From Brachypodius melanocephalos (lineage: Eukaryota > Chordata > Aves > Passeriformes > Pycnonotidae), in NCBI GenBank assembly GCA_013398615.1, contig VZSR01002395.1, positions 117,287 through 181,286 on the forward strand: DNA of 64,000 bases, written 5' to 3'. This document shows, in pieces, positions 49,728 to 61,506 of this stretch (positions within the stretch are counted from its first letter, which is position 1; each line of letters begins with the position of its first letter). A program made the position numbers and the translations under genes. The notes under the pieces are model-generated. The model searched no databases. It had not been told where the DNA came from and was given only the letters and a program-made list of their open reading frames with translations.

Positions 49728-49925
49728 GGCAGCACATTCCTGCCCAGGGTCACCTGTGCTGGAGCAGGTCCAGAGAAAGGCAGCAGATGGTGAAGGGCTG
49801 GAGCACAAGGCTGATGAGGAGCAGCTGAGGGAGCTGGTGGTGTTTAGCCTGGAGAAAAGCCCCAGAGGGGACCTTACTGCTCCTTCAAACTGCCTGAGAA
49901 GGGATTGTAGCCAGCTGCTGGTCTA
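49728..49925 (+). mobile_element. CR1 LINE fragment
   Basis: Sense-order CR1 landmarks: GGGTCACCTGTGCTGGAGCA, GCTGATGAGGAGCAGCTGAG, GGTGTTTAGCCTGGAGAAAA, GGGGACCTTA, and CTGCCTGAGAAGGGATTGTA. The piece covers the 3' part of the reverse transcriptase frame and beginning of the 3' region. It lies about 250 bases upstream of the RGS21 start codon, so it could sit in or near that promoter. Confidence 0.8.
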
Positions 49926-49929
49926 TGTA

Positions 49930-52900
49930 ATTTGTCTCTTGCTCTTGGTAATTATTTTTTCATCTCCAGCACTTTGCTCTTTCTGTATAACCCTGGCTGT
50001 CCCTCATTCTCCTGAACGAGCAGGCTTACTGATTGATTTCTTGCCTCTCTCCAAATCTTGTCCTGAGGCCAAATCCTTTACTCAGATTCCCCAGATTCCT
50101 GGTTCTCAATGTCTCCACTTGGCATAAACTTCCAGTGGTTCAGGGCCTGGGATCCCAGCTGTCCCAACTTGCAGAGTTAGGGATTTTTGTCTTCTCAGTT
50201 GAAATATTTTACATCTAGTAGAGCAGTCTTAGGAGTTTAGGTCCCATTTGATTTTCTTCTATGGTACATTCATGAACAAAGCTGCCTCCTACCTGCCCAA
50301 GAACAACTCACCTTATTTTAGCCATGTTCATCTTCTAAGGTCAGAAAGAAAAACCCAAGCACCCCATGCCAGGTTTTACCCTTAGCAATGTTAAGAGGTT
50401 ATTCTTTATCCTTACCTTTTGTAGACCTGTGAAAGAAGTTTCAGGCCAATCTATTTGATGAACTTCACATGGGACAAAACCCAGTGAATCAGGTCAGTTG
50501 AGCTCCAGGAAGATGAAATCAGATGGAAACAGATATGGAGAGGTGCATTACTGGGATGAGCAGGAGAACTGAACTGCCTTGCAGGTGAAGAATGAAAGAC
50601 CAGTTTGCCTCTAAGATGAAAGCAGAGAGGAGCTATGACTGCCCTCTGAATACAGAAAGGTAACATGGTGAAAAAAATTATTTTAGCATAGTGGCTATGT
50701 CGACAAAAAAATGTATATAAGCAGCCAGTGAACAAATTCAGGCTGAAAACCAGATTAAGGCTTCACAAACTTGTTTTTTACAATCTCCCAGTAGAATTTT
50801 TTGCCCTCTCTATTGCTCTGTATTTTGAAGATAGAGCTTCGTAGATTGCTGAGATTATTTTAATTTTTTTTCTTCATTAATAGAACACTAGAAATAGTTA
50901 CCTAAGATGCCCTTTTACTCCTACATATTACTAAAAAAGATTCCTGGCAACAAAATACAAATCCTTTCTGTAATTCCTTAGCTTTGCATCTGCTTGCTTC
51001 TAAACTTTATAGCAGAAGAACAGGAATATTAATTATAATCCTGATTTTCTGCTGTGATTCTTGTTTTGCTTAATTGGTTATTTTATTTTATTTCCAGAGT
51101 ACATCTTATATGCCAGGAGAACCAAAAGCCTTTCATGAATTGTGTTAGTGAGACTAACTTCAGCATCTTACAGCTGGGGAGAAAACCTTCAGCGTCTGCA
51201 TTGACATCAAATCCTTTGTGCCTGATTCAGTCCCAGGTTTGAGCTTTGGTGAAAGGGAATAAACATAACACAAAACCAGCTGATATTTACCTGTGGAGCT
51301 TCTGGCTGGGCAGAGTGTAAACAGCTACAATTTGAATTTTATATCAGTGTCATGCCAGAAAAGTCAGTCCAGTTGTGAGGACAGAGGTGACAAAAGGCAA
51401 GTCATAATTCTTGGCTGGCTCTATTAATTTCTCAGTGTTTACCCTGCATCTAATCCCAGTGGTTCTGCCATTAACCACCTTAGAACTGTGGCCATAAATT
51501 GACTGATTTTGCTTTTTTCCAAGAGGTATTATCATTGTTATATCATAGTTCCATTAACTCCTGTGAAACTATGAGAGGGAAGGTTCTGTGCCTATTTTTT
51601 CTTAATATCATCATCAGATATACATTTCTTTCAAAACAAAATTTCAGATACACATTTATTACAAAACAAAATTCCAGATAGTGTCACACACTCATTTTTA
51701 AAATTTCTACCTAATATCCTGTTATCTGAATGAAGCAGACACGTACATCTCTTCAAGATTTTTCAGAACTGATGGATATTTTTCAAGTCAGTCTTAGCAA
51801 CCACAGAACTATGCTAAAAGCGAGGAATATTCCAGCACACACAAAAACTGGATGGATGCAGTCAGATTGCTTTTGCATTGTATGGGGTGCTGCTCAGAAT
51901 CCACAAAAGCTCAAAGGAGCTGTGAGGGACTCTCACCACTGTACAACATTTTCTCAGTGACTGCTCAGTCTGTGCAAGCTGAAAATATTTCAGGTGCGCA
52001 GCAGGTTAATAGAGTAGTTGTGATATTTGTATTGAAGCAATGAAAACAAGTTTGCTAACCAAAGTTAGGTGTAGCCACTTCTTCCCATAGAAACCAGCTG
52101 GCTGTATATCTCTGTACTTCCTCTGCTTGGAACTTAATAGTGTCTGGGAAGAAACTCTGATATTTCACTGAAATGTCATAAGGAGGAAGAGTGATCTTAG
52201 TGTTAAAACAGATACATCAGCTGCTTGTACAAGTGTGTTGACTATTCATAACAAACAGCATCAAGCAATGAAAGGAAATATGAATATGTGCAGAGATGAG
52301 CTGGAAATTGCACACAGAATTAGTGCTAAACTTTTTGTGAATCTGGACCCAGCTGTCCACAGTTATATCTTCAGTTCACTCGTAGCTGGGACTGGACCTG
52401 CAGAGTCACTCAGGCCCTTACCTGCTCAGCTAATTGCAGGGTATTTTTCTCTTTCTCTGTCAGGCCTGTGGCTTAACTTTTCAGTAACTCTGAGGACTGG
52501 GCTATGGATTTCTGAGTCCTTTGCCTTTGATGACATGTGAGAGCTGAAACTCTAGGAAAGGGAATGCAGATCTGACTGAACATTTCCAACTTTGTTAGTA
52601 TTCCTTCTAAGGACCCCATATTTATTAAATATTTAAATCTCCAGAACTTTTAGGCTCACAACTTGACTTTTACTGATGCTCACCTTTTATTCTTTAACTA
52701 TCTTTAGGCATTAGTTTTGCCGAATTTTCTTCCTTTATGAAAAGCTATTGGCTCTTGAGGGGCATAAGACTTGAAAGTTTTTGTTCCTCTGACCTGGATA
52801 CTAATCACAATAGACAGTCTAAAGCAATGCTAAATATTCAAACCATTGGTTTATTAACCTAAGAAATCATTTCCACTTACATATGTTCCTAAAAGGGCTG

Positions 52901-55810
52901 CCTTGCACTCACCTGAGCACAAAGGGAGAAAAGCTCACACTCTCCAGTGGATGTGCTGCTGTTTCCCTGGATCAGGTTCAGTGGTTAATGCTCCTCAGCA
53001 CTTGGCCTCTGTTTAATTCCATTCCATGCAGAGTTTTGCTTGGGTAGTGTTGGCTTGCACAAGGTAACCTCAGCAGAACAAAAAGTTAATGTTCTGCTGC
53101 CCTGAGCAGTCAAAGCCCACGGGGACTTGGGTGCATCCCTTATGCTGGGAGAAACCAACATCATCTATGCACTGCTGGCATCCTGAGAACATGGAAACGC
53201 CTGTCCCATGGGCATGCAAATACACCTTAATCACAGCCCTATGTAAATGCCCACCTTCCCACAGCACTGCACAGCATGGGCAACTCACAAAATAATTGAT
53301 TTTTTTTCCATGTGAATAACTCTGTGTGCCTTCAGTATGCCAGAGTTATTTTGCATAAGAAAACGAGCTGTTATTTTCCACCCAAGCAAACTATGCCCTT
53401 CAGGTGAAATGTTTTGATTTCAAGAACAATCTGTCAAAATATTCTACAGTGCTCTAGGCTCCTCACAGTCAGGATTTCCAAGTGCTGTATAATCACAAAC
53501 CTCCTTTGGAAAAGAACTGGAAACAATTCTCATGAAAATATACAACCAGGAAAAGCTGAAATAACATAAGCTGCAGAAATTTAAAATGAGGCCACGAAGC
53601 TGTAAAGAAACAAGAGTGTCTTTATGATGAGTACATTTTATGGTGAAGAAATGAGAGTTCAGAGCTGTCCTTTTTATTAGACTTCAGCCTTATCTTCTGT
53701 CCTTCTTGAAAACTCTCAAATGTCTGCTGTAGGATTGTGTTTCTTGCTAGTTAATTTTAGTTACCTTTTTTGGAGAAGGCAATGATAGAGGCTAGATTGT
53801 AAATCTGGGAGTCCAGATAATTTCCTGTAAAGCATAAGGGAGAATTAGGAGTAGGTTACACAAACAGATTCTATTTAGGAAAGGAGAGAGAAAAGCTTTG
53901 GTATGAAACCAGGGGGAGCTTTTATGAGACCAGCCCTAAGTGATCAGGGCACAACAAATGGAAGATAAGCAACACATTAACAAGGGAAAAAGTAAAAATG
54001 GAAGCAAGCTTGGGTGGTAGATAGAGGAAATACATTTTTATTTTTGGCACAGAGCCACACAGAAGCTTAAAAGGCATTTGATTGAGGCATTTGACTAAAA
54101 TGCAAAGAACAGAGTGGGATCTGGGATAGGCAGCTGAGCAAGGCGTAAGTTCATGAGCATGTGAATCACTGATGAGAGGAAGATGATTTTCTGCAGTTTT
54201 TTTCTCTGTTGAGCTCTTTGGCAGCATGTGTGGAAAGGAGAGGGAACTGCATTCAAAGCAGTAGCTAATTAAGGCAGGCTGAGCAGCTGGGGACAAGGAG
54301 AGGAAAATGATCTACTGTTTGTGAGTCAGTTAAAAGTTGTAGCATGTAAAAGCATATAAGAGCCATGTTACTGATTGCCTGCTTTCCTGGAAGATGGAAA
54401 TTGGTCTTCTTTGAGATTCTTTGTCTTAGATTTCATTCTTGTTTCTTGTCATTTGAAAAATCAGTCACGTTGTCTTTGTTCAATAACAAATACACAACCC
54501 AAAGATATTTGGTCTTGTGTATTTCCACCTCCCCCAAGTTAATCGAGAACAGCAGATCATGATTCAGCCAATTTAAAGCATCTGATTAGACTGAAGTGTT
54601 GAAACTGGAGGCAAACCTTTTTGCCACACAAGCAGATTGTTTCCCTCATGCTTCGTGTCTTGAGACTTCACCTATGTAAGGAGTAAAGTGTAGTGTTTGG
54701 GTAGGGTAAATTATTGTGTTGATAGGAGGAATACTTTGGGAGCTCTTACTGAACCCTGAATGGCACATATGAATATAAAAGGCTGCTACATAAAACAATC
54801 CAATAAAAGCACTTGCCCAACAGGCTTTCTATGTGTATTATTTGCATTAGGGCAGCTCAACAAGAAGATTTACATAACTGTGGCATGGATTCTGCCAAAA
54901 CTAGAGAAGCCTGACTGTGTTCTCTGGTACCACCCTAAGATTTGCACAGTACATACATCTGTGTTGGGCCAGTCCTCAGTCTGATCAGTCCTGGAACAGC
55001 ATCACAGACTTGTACTAAATTCATGCCTAGTTCATCTTCAGAACTGCAGCACAGCACTAAATAGCAGAGTGCTCATTTTCTCTTACTAGAAGGAGCCTCT
55101 TCGAGAAAAAAAACCTTTGCCAGATAATTACGTCATTTTGATTTATCTTTGTGTCCTTTGCCTTCCTTCCTCTAAGTTTATCTTGACTTTCTTTTTACAG
55201 TAGTTCCCATGGCATTAGTCTGCTGTAAATTCAGCTGGGGTTCATAATTATCTTTGGAAAACATACATGCATAAATAGCTACCAAGAATATCTTATTTGT
55301 TTGTTTTCATTATAAAGCTCATAAGAGGGACTAGCACTGTCAGTACTGCAGACTGATGGGTTCGAGGAAGGCCTCCCTGGAGATAAGCAAAATTTTCCAT
55401 GTGTCTGTGAAATGAAGGGCACCTGCTGACCTCTGTTTATCATTGCAGACCCTTCAGACTAACAGCTGGGCTTTTGCTAACAAGAAAAACTCTTACTCAG
55501 GGTACTATATTTGTCATTTGTCATTTGGAACAGTATTAAATATATGTATTTTTTTCATTTCTTTCCTTCATGGCAATCCATCCAAGATATGGATTCTCTG
55601 CTGATATGAAGGGAAATAATCACACCAGGGCAGAATTTAGCTGCAAGTGTGTAGCCTGATGTTTGTGTGGCAACAAACCCAGTGCCAACACTCAGGTGGG
55701 GCTGTTCTCAAATCTGTTCCCTTCCTCCAGCAAGGATCCTAGTACATGACACAGGAACTTTTTAAATATCTGAGAACTGGCATTCAGACATTGTTGGTGA
55801 TCCTAGAGAG
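49930..55810. other. gene-free stretch between RGS18 and RGS21
   Basis: No gene recognised. A 30-bp tandem duplication (51615-51680) is the only structured feature noticed. Any untranslated first exon and promoter of RGS21 should lie in the first kilobase, but no TATA box or convincing splice pair was identified. Confidence 0.45.
51615..51680. repeat. 30-bp tandem duplication, just over two copies
   Basis: CAGATATACATTTCTTTCAA and the following AACAAAATTT recur 30 bases later with a few changes. A third partial CAGATA begins at 51675. Confidence 0.75.
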
Positions 55811-55817
55811 TCCCTCA

Positions 55818-56035
55818 TCACAGAATCCTCAAGGCTGGAAGAGATCTTCAAGATCTAGCCCAACCATTAACCTTCCCCAACCTCAGTCACCCCTAAGCCC
55901 CAAGCACCACAGCCAGAGGCCTCATGAGCTCTTCCAGAGATTGTGGCCCCTGGCAGCTGGCTGCCTCCCTGGGCAGCTCATTCCAGTGCCTGGTCATTCT
56001 TTCAGTGAAAAAAATCCAGTGCCCAGGTCCTGACT
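55818..56035 (-). mobile_element. CR1 LINE 3' fragment, reverse orientation
   Basis: On the plus strand it reads CACAGAATCCTCAAGGCTGG, AAGAGATCTTCAAGATCTAG, CCCAACCATT, then CTCCCTGGGCAGCTCATTCC and AGTGCCTGGTCATTCT. This is the classic reverse complement of the avian CR1 3' region. The element is therefore on the minus strand and 5'-truncated. Confidence 0.85.
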
Positions 56036-56039
56036 GCTT

Positions 56040-57555
56040 TCACCGTCAGAAAGAGCCCGTGCCTGGTGTTTTGAGATGAGGGGAGGGTGATGAATAAACC
56101 AGCATGGATCATCATCACAAATGGGTTTCCTCTCTGTTCCCCAGGTAAAGGTAAGAGCTTGGAGATGGCTCCTGTGGCTCAGCAGCATTTCCAGGTGTCT
56201 GGATCTCTGTGCACTGTAACAGTTTAATTAACATGGCAGTGATTACAGCTAGAATTAAACCCTAGGTGAAGTCTTCACATCTTCCTCGTCAATATACTGA
56301 TGATAATCAAATTCTGACAACTATTTAAGCAGATCAGATTTATTGGAAGTTAATAAAGCAGACAGGGAAACCTGCAGATCCAGCAGTTCATATACACCCC
56401 AAATTAACAATGAACACAAAGTCCCATCCTCAGGAACTGCACTCTTCTCCTTCCCCACTTACAGAAAGGGGAGGGAAAGGGAGAAAGCTTAAATTCCACA
56501 AGAAGGACCTTAATATACAAGTTATAGTTACAGATAAATCCTGCAGCCCTTCCTAAGCTGAACCAAAGTTTAAGATTTTAAGAACTGCCCCAAGCTTCAA
56601 GGTATGTCTCCATCAACTGTGAAAGAAAAAGACAGAATGACTGTGTGTGCTGATTATAAAAAAATATGTCTGTCTTTGATAGTAAAGAAATAAAAAAGAA
56701 GATTTCTCCTTCCTCTTCTATAACCTATAGAGAGGATATTAATGACCAGTGAAACTGAAAGTTTCTCTGCCTGAGTCCAAGATCTGTTAATTTTCAGATA
56801 CGCTTTCAAAATAAAAGGCAGAAAAAAATTAGAGGGAAGTTTAGTAACAAAGTTGGTATAACACAACTATTTATAAATAAAAGTAGAAATATTTTATATA
56901 TATACATTGACATGACCTGGTATTAAAGGATACACATTGTGTTAGAATAGCATTCTTGGCCCTTTGTTTCTGCTCGTTTAGTTGCAAAAAATTAGAATAC
57001 ATGTATTTGATGCCAAAGCTAATATATACAGCATAACTTAAAAATAGAGAACAGGCATGTGGAATAAGAAAAATGTACCCTCAAAAAATTAAATTTGTAT
57101 TTTTATGTTCCAATTAAAATAGGCAATGGCTACATTTTAATTATAGATTTAATTATGCAGTGTCTTTTGTTAAAATTCATGTAACCTTGCACTATACCTG
57201 ATAATGTTCCTGTGTGTTTTATGGTGTGAGAAAATACCACTAATTCTCTGGCTTAGTGTAGGAAATATTGTAAAAACATAAATATGTGCAAAGACTGAAT
57301 ACAGAGATTCTAACTGTGATGAAACTCTGGCTTAAATGGTACAGGCCCAGGATACCTGTTGGATATCAAATGACACTGGATGAGACATTTTTAAGCAGGA
57401 AATTAAAATTTTTCCCCCAAATCTGATCACAGCTTTTGCCTGACTTAAAAAAAAAAAAAATCCCGTACGAAAACTCTACGCTATGACTTTCCAACGCGTT
57501 ACCCGCTTTTCTATGAAAGTGAGATTCTGCCCCAGAGCTCTGACCCGGTGTAAGT
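56040..57555. other. spacer downstream of RGS18
   Basis: AT-rich DNA with no gene. Around 56335-56600 a minus-strand AATAAATCTG phrase and neighbouring sequence are faintly LTR-like, but neither end could be defined. Part of this stretch may be RGS18 3' UTR if the early polyadenylation signal is not used. Confidence 0.35.
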
Positions 57556-57559
57556 GCGT

Positions 57560-57565
57560 TTTATT
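57560..57565 (-). terminator. RGS18: RGS18 polyadenylation signal (candidate)
   Basis: A minus-strand AATAAA about 97 bases past the RGS18 stop codon. This would be an unusually short 3' UTR for the gene, so a more distal site may also be used. Confidence 0.35.
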
Positions 57566-57661
57566 GTGCTTTACCACTGATGTACACCTGCTGAGGGTTT
57601 GGGGTTTAAAGCACAGCCGGGTTGCCGTGGGAGCTGGACCGAGGAGGGTTGAGCTCTGTTG

Positions 57662-57916
57662 TCAGCACGCGGTGAAGTCCGGCCGCGCGCCATGGAAATC
57701 GTTGACGGTGAAGGAGCGCGAGCGGCGGCGGAGGGGGGCACGGGCGGGATCCCTCCCCTGCAGCAGGCTCTGGTAGAGAGCAGAGCTCAGGAAGCGGGGA
57801 TAGCTGTCCTGCTCCATCAGCCGGTACACTGTGCTCTGGGCCGCATCGAAGGTGCTGCGCAGCGGCTGCGCAATACTCTGGCTTGTGACTTCCTTGGTGT
57901 GAAAGTCCAGGTTCAC
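57662..57916 (-). CDS. RGS18: RGS18 terminal exon, GC-rich
   Basis: 255 nt including TGA, encoding 84 residues from VNLDFHTKEV to the end. The exon and its close flank are much richer in G, C and CpG than surrounding DNA, with clustered CGC codons for the RAPLRRRSRS run. The reading frames on the opposite strand here are shadows of this GC-rich exon. Confidence 0.95.
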   Translation of the reverse strand: MNLDFHTKEVTSQSIAQPLRSTFDAAQSTVYRLMEQDSYPRFLSSALYQSLLQGRDPARAPLRRRSRSFTVNDFHGARPDFTAC

Positions 57917-60900
57917 CTGGAGGAGGAGGAGGAAAGGGGTATTTGTTTGATGTATGTTCGTGCATATCCTGTGCTGTTTTCTACAGCACTGAGGCTGTAC
58001 ACTGCTGAAAGACTTTTCTGATAAGACGCCCTAAGTTCTAGCTTTCATGTTTTCCAGATTCTGTGCTGCATCAGTGTGTGACTGAACTTCATATAAAGTG
58101 TTAGCAAGTTCTCTTCACAGTTTAGTTAGACAAAACAATCCTTTTCCAGCCTGAGAGCCACGGACACCATTGCAGCTTCAGGCCCAAAAAGTATAAACAA
58201 CAGTGGGCTGAGGAGAGCAATTTGGGAGGATGGGGCTTCACAACATGAATCTGTAATTGGACAATTAACACCAATATTGAAATGGACCAAAACTTACAAA
58301 AGTGTGAAGACTTGTGACCCCTGGTCCGTCTTGGGTGTAGCCACAGTCGGACTCTTGCACTGTCTCAGGTGTATCCTTTGAAGGCTTTTTAAATAAATAC
58401 CTACTTTATTCCTTTAGCATTGTCTAGCCTCTGTTCTAGGTAGCTTCTCAAGGCATCAAGAGGATCTCAAATCCCCCATACAACAGGATATTAACAGCAC
58501 AGAATCGGTGTGTTCACCTTCAGTGTCAGCTCTTCATGAATATGTCATTGGTACCATGGAAAACTGGTGAAATAGAAGATAAATGCTGATATTTGACTAA
58601 AAGTTACTTTCTAACGGTGATAGCTGTACAGTTGCAGCTTCCCAGCTTTCCAATACCAAACTATTACATATCTCCCCTGCTCTCAGTTAGGATTAAAGTA
58701 GAACTTGTTCCAATGAGATTACATTAGTGAATAGTTAAAATTCGTGGTTTCTGTGTAGTTTGGGTAGTAGGAAGGTGAGAAAATTCTAATAAATTTTTTT
58801 TAAAAAATTTAAATGGGTCTCTGGAGGCATTAGATTGCAAAAGCATATCAAAATTACTATTTATTCGATGTGCTGCTGCATTCACCCTGGGAAATATTTA
58901 ATAGTATAAGAATTTTAATTAAGTGACAGGCACTGATTCAAGCATGTTATTTTGAAAAATTAAATAGAATATATTTAAAAAAATTGTTGACCCAGTCAAA
59001 AAGTGACTTCTATAATGTTTTTCTTTTCCTCTGTGGGAGGCACCTGTCATTTCCATACAACTAGCTGGAACAAATATTCTAGATCTAAGAGCTGAAGGGC
59101 AATAAGTGATGAGAGAAGGATCCACTCATCCAAAATTTTATGATCCCATTGAAATGTAGGCTCAGAAATTTGTGTGTAGAGAAGTTCTGCTGGACAAGAA
59201 GTCAGAGGAGAGGTGCAAGCTCCAGAGCTGTGTGGTCTCAGCTGAACACAGAGGCTGAAGTCACACCAAAGCCAAGTGTCCAAGGTGAACCACAGCACCC
59301 ACACTGCATGCACCATACTCAAGTATGGCAGAGAAAGAAACTGTTATGTTACTATGACTTCCCTGCCCTGTCCTCTCCTCAGCTCTCCTCCTGCTCATCT
59401 CTTTTCTTCCATCAGCCTCAAGCATTGTCAGTGTCAGCACCTGTTTCCTGTCCCAGGCTGCTTCCCACCAAAGGCACACAGCAGGGAAAGGAATGAAAAA
59501 GGACACAAGTCCTTAAAAGTGTACATTTTCTAGGAAAAGCAGATCAGAATCCTAATGTAATCTATGGGAATTGTGGGTGGAAACTGCACCACTTTGCAAT
59601 CCTTTCACTCAAATGAGAATTACGCCTTTTCACCCTCGTTACAAGGAAGCAGAAGTTAGTGTTTAACTTCTGCTATTCTGGCAAATAAAAAAAAATACAG
59701 GTATTGGTAAGTGACATATTTGATCTGCTCAGATGAGATAGAATTACAGGAAATTTTAAGTCCAAAAGGCCTATTCAAGAGGCTGCTTGTGACTTTACTG
59801 AAAAGTTGATATTCTCCCAATCTGTTCATCTCCTTCTTAGGGCAGACAGAAAAATATTTCTTTTGTTCATTTAGGAACTCTTTCTAACACTCTTCAGTAA
59901 AATGAAGAAGTTGGAAGCATGAAAACTTTTTTCATTCTTAGGATACTAAAAAAGGCCTTAGTGTTGGATTGGAGGGACAGTCCTTGAGGTTTGTCATATC
60001 AGCATCGTTTTGTGCTGACAATAACATACCAAGGATATACAATTGGAGGTGGAGGGGTGGAAAGGGATAGGGAGTCAAGCAAGACAAGCCCATGCTCCTT
60101 CCAGAGTTCTGACTTTGATAAAAGCCTTCTTATGCCAAGGGACTGCAGGATTAGCTCTTGAAGCTGCTTCTGGGCACGCACTTCTTAAAAGCAGATTTCA
60201 CCAGATGCAGTTGTGTCAATCAAACACTGTGTATAACGGGGAAGGTCTTTACCTCTTTTGGAGCATCTTTCTGTATGAATGTTTCAAAAATGGTCTTGGC
60301 TTTTGGCAGAAGTTCATGTGCACTTTTGCTTTTCTTGTAATCCTCGCAGGCTATCCAGAACTCGATGTTCTCCTCACTGAACTCAGTTTTCAGAAACTTT
60401 GTGAAGGCATCCAGCCCAGCTACAAAAGGGAAAGTTGGATTGCATTAAAAACATATATCCTTATCAGACTCTTTCAAAGAGTCTGTGCAAGATAGTAAAA
60501 TATGTTTTGCTCCCTTGGAATGATACCACATTACAGATAATTATCTTAAAATACATAAATATTTTAAAAGAGATGTAGTTTCTCCATTATGATCCTGCAA
60601 CTCTCATTACAGAATTCTCAGCATCAGTAAAAAATGCTACCAAGATCTCATAAATTTAGAAAAAACATTAAGCAAAACATGTGGGAGTATGTGGAAGTGG
60701 TGGACTTCATTCCAGCTGAATATCAATTTAGGTTGATCGAAAGACTATTTGAATCTTTGTTCATAAGTAAACTATTCTTCAGCAGCAGTTTAAAATGGAT
60801 GGCTTTCAGCATCTCCATCATTTTCTTTGTGCTGCTGTTGTTATGCTGAGGATATTTTCTTTACCAAGTATGCTTCATCTGTGGAAGTAATGCAATTGTG

Positions 60901-61506
60901 TAGATGTGAACTGTTCAAGGAACAGATTTGAAAAGCACACAGTGTCCAGCACTGTAGCTGAAATGTGCATGTGCCCCTCCAAAATGAGGGCAGAAACATA
61001 TGTGCATTTGATAATTATGGGAGCAGCAGGGTCTCTCAAATGATGGCCAGCTTGGATCCAGTCCCTGGCTTAGAAACAAACCCTGTCAGGAGTGACAGTC
61101 TTTTCTTAAGTAGATTGAACATCTGCAGTCAGGAATATTTGAGCAACATTCAGATTAAATGCTCCTGTTTACTGAAGAGACTCTTTGCTGTCTGTTATAT
61201 TACTTTGTTCAATAAAACACCAAACTCAAAAATTGTTTTAAACTATTTTCACAAGCTGACAACAAGCTATAGCCTAAGAAGACAAGGAGAGCAAGAAACA
61301 CATGCTGCTATAAATGATCCACCATACCTAGTTTAGGTAACTGCCACATCTATTTAAGGACTTAAATGGATTTTGTAATTTTCCATCCTTTACCATCAAT
61401 TTTCCATCCTAACACTCTGCATGGAGAGAGAAAAAACTACTGACCTTTTTCAGAAAGCAGTTTGTCAAAAGACTCTCTCCATTTCACTGCTTCTTCAGGA
61501 GACACA
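57662..61506 (-). CDS. RGS18: Regulator of G-protein signaling 18 (RGS18), 3' part only
   Basis: Minus-strand exons 61506-61445, 60419-60253 and 57916-57662 encode the last 160 residues of a protein that is 235 residues in human. The exons for about 75-80 N-terminal residues were not found and should lie to the right of the window. RGS18 acts on Gi and Gq in platelets/megakaryocytes and myeloid cells, and presumably in avian thrombocytes. The segment begins VSPEEAVKW and includes TEFSEENIEFWIACEDYKK, the VNLDFHTKEV motif that marks RGS18, and EQDSYPRF with the catalytic-contact Asp, Ser and Arg. The tail keeps LRRRSRSFTVNDF; in human the equivalent serines are reported PKA and 14-3-3 regulatory sites. 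The extreme C-terminus and the RFLSSALY segment differ from mammals. Confidence 0.94.
58130..58475 (+). mobile_element. solo endogenous-retrovirus LTR in RGS18 last intron
   Basis: Contains GACTTGTGACCCCTGGTCCG, TCTTGGGTGTAGCC, CACTGTCTCAGGTGTATCCT, an AATAAA at 58392-58397, then TTTATTCCTTTAGCATTGTC and TAGCCTCTGTTCTAGGTAGC. This order matches the promoter-to-polyadenylation (U3/R/U5) region of avian ERV LTRs as I know them. No internal retroviral coding DNA follows, so it is read as a solo LTR. Exact ends and target-site duplication were not defined. It lies antisense to RGS18. Confidence 0.6.
58480..60250. other. RGS18: rest of RGS18 last intron
   Basis: No further exon or recognised repeat. 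The longest frame over 60043-60495 runs antisense across the RGS18 middle exon and is a shadow. Confidence 0.5.
60253..60419 (-). CDS. RGS18: RGS18 middle exon of RGS domain
   Basis: 167 nt beginning GLDAFTKFLKTEFSEEN and ending FIQKDAPKE on a complete codon, with a TTGTAG acceptor and GTAAAG donor. The Thr in place of Ser before EFSEEN also occurs in human RGS18. Confidence 0.96.
61445..61506 (-). CDS. RGS18: RGS18 62-nt R4 exon
   Basis: 62 nt with one-base split codons at each end, encoding VSPEEAVKWRESFDKLLSEK. The acceptor is AAGCAG and the donor is GTCAGT, weaker than the GTAAGT seen at most other exons here. Confidence 0.94.

Noticed and set aside
57606..58021. Overlapping frames on both strands around the terminal RGS18 exon
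   Set aside because: GC-rich DNA is poor in stops. Only the minus-strand frame at 57662-57916 has RGS18 homology and a proper acceptor.
60043..60495. 150-residue plus-strand frame
   Set aside because: It runs antisense across the RGS18 middle exon and owes its openness to that exon.
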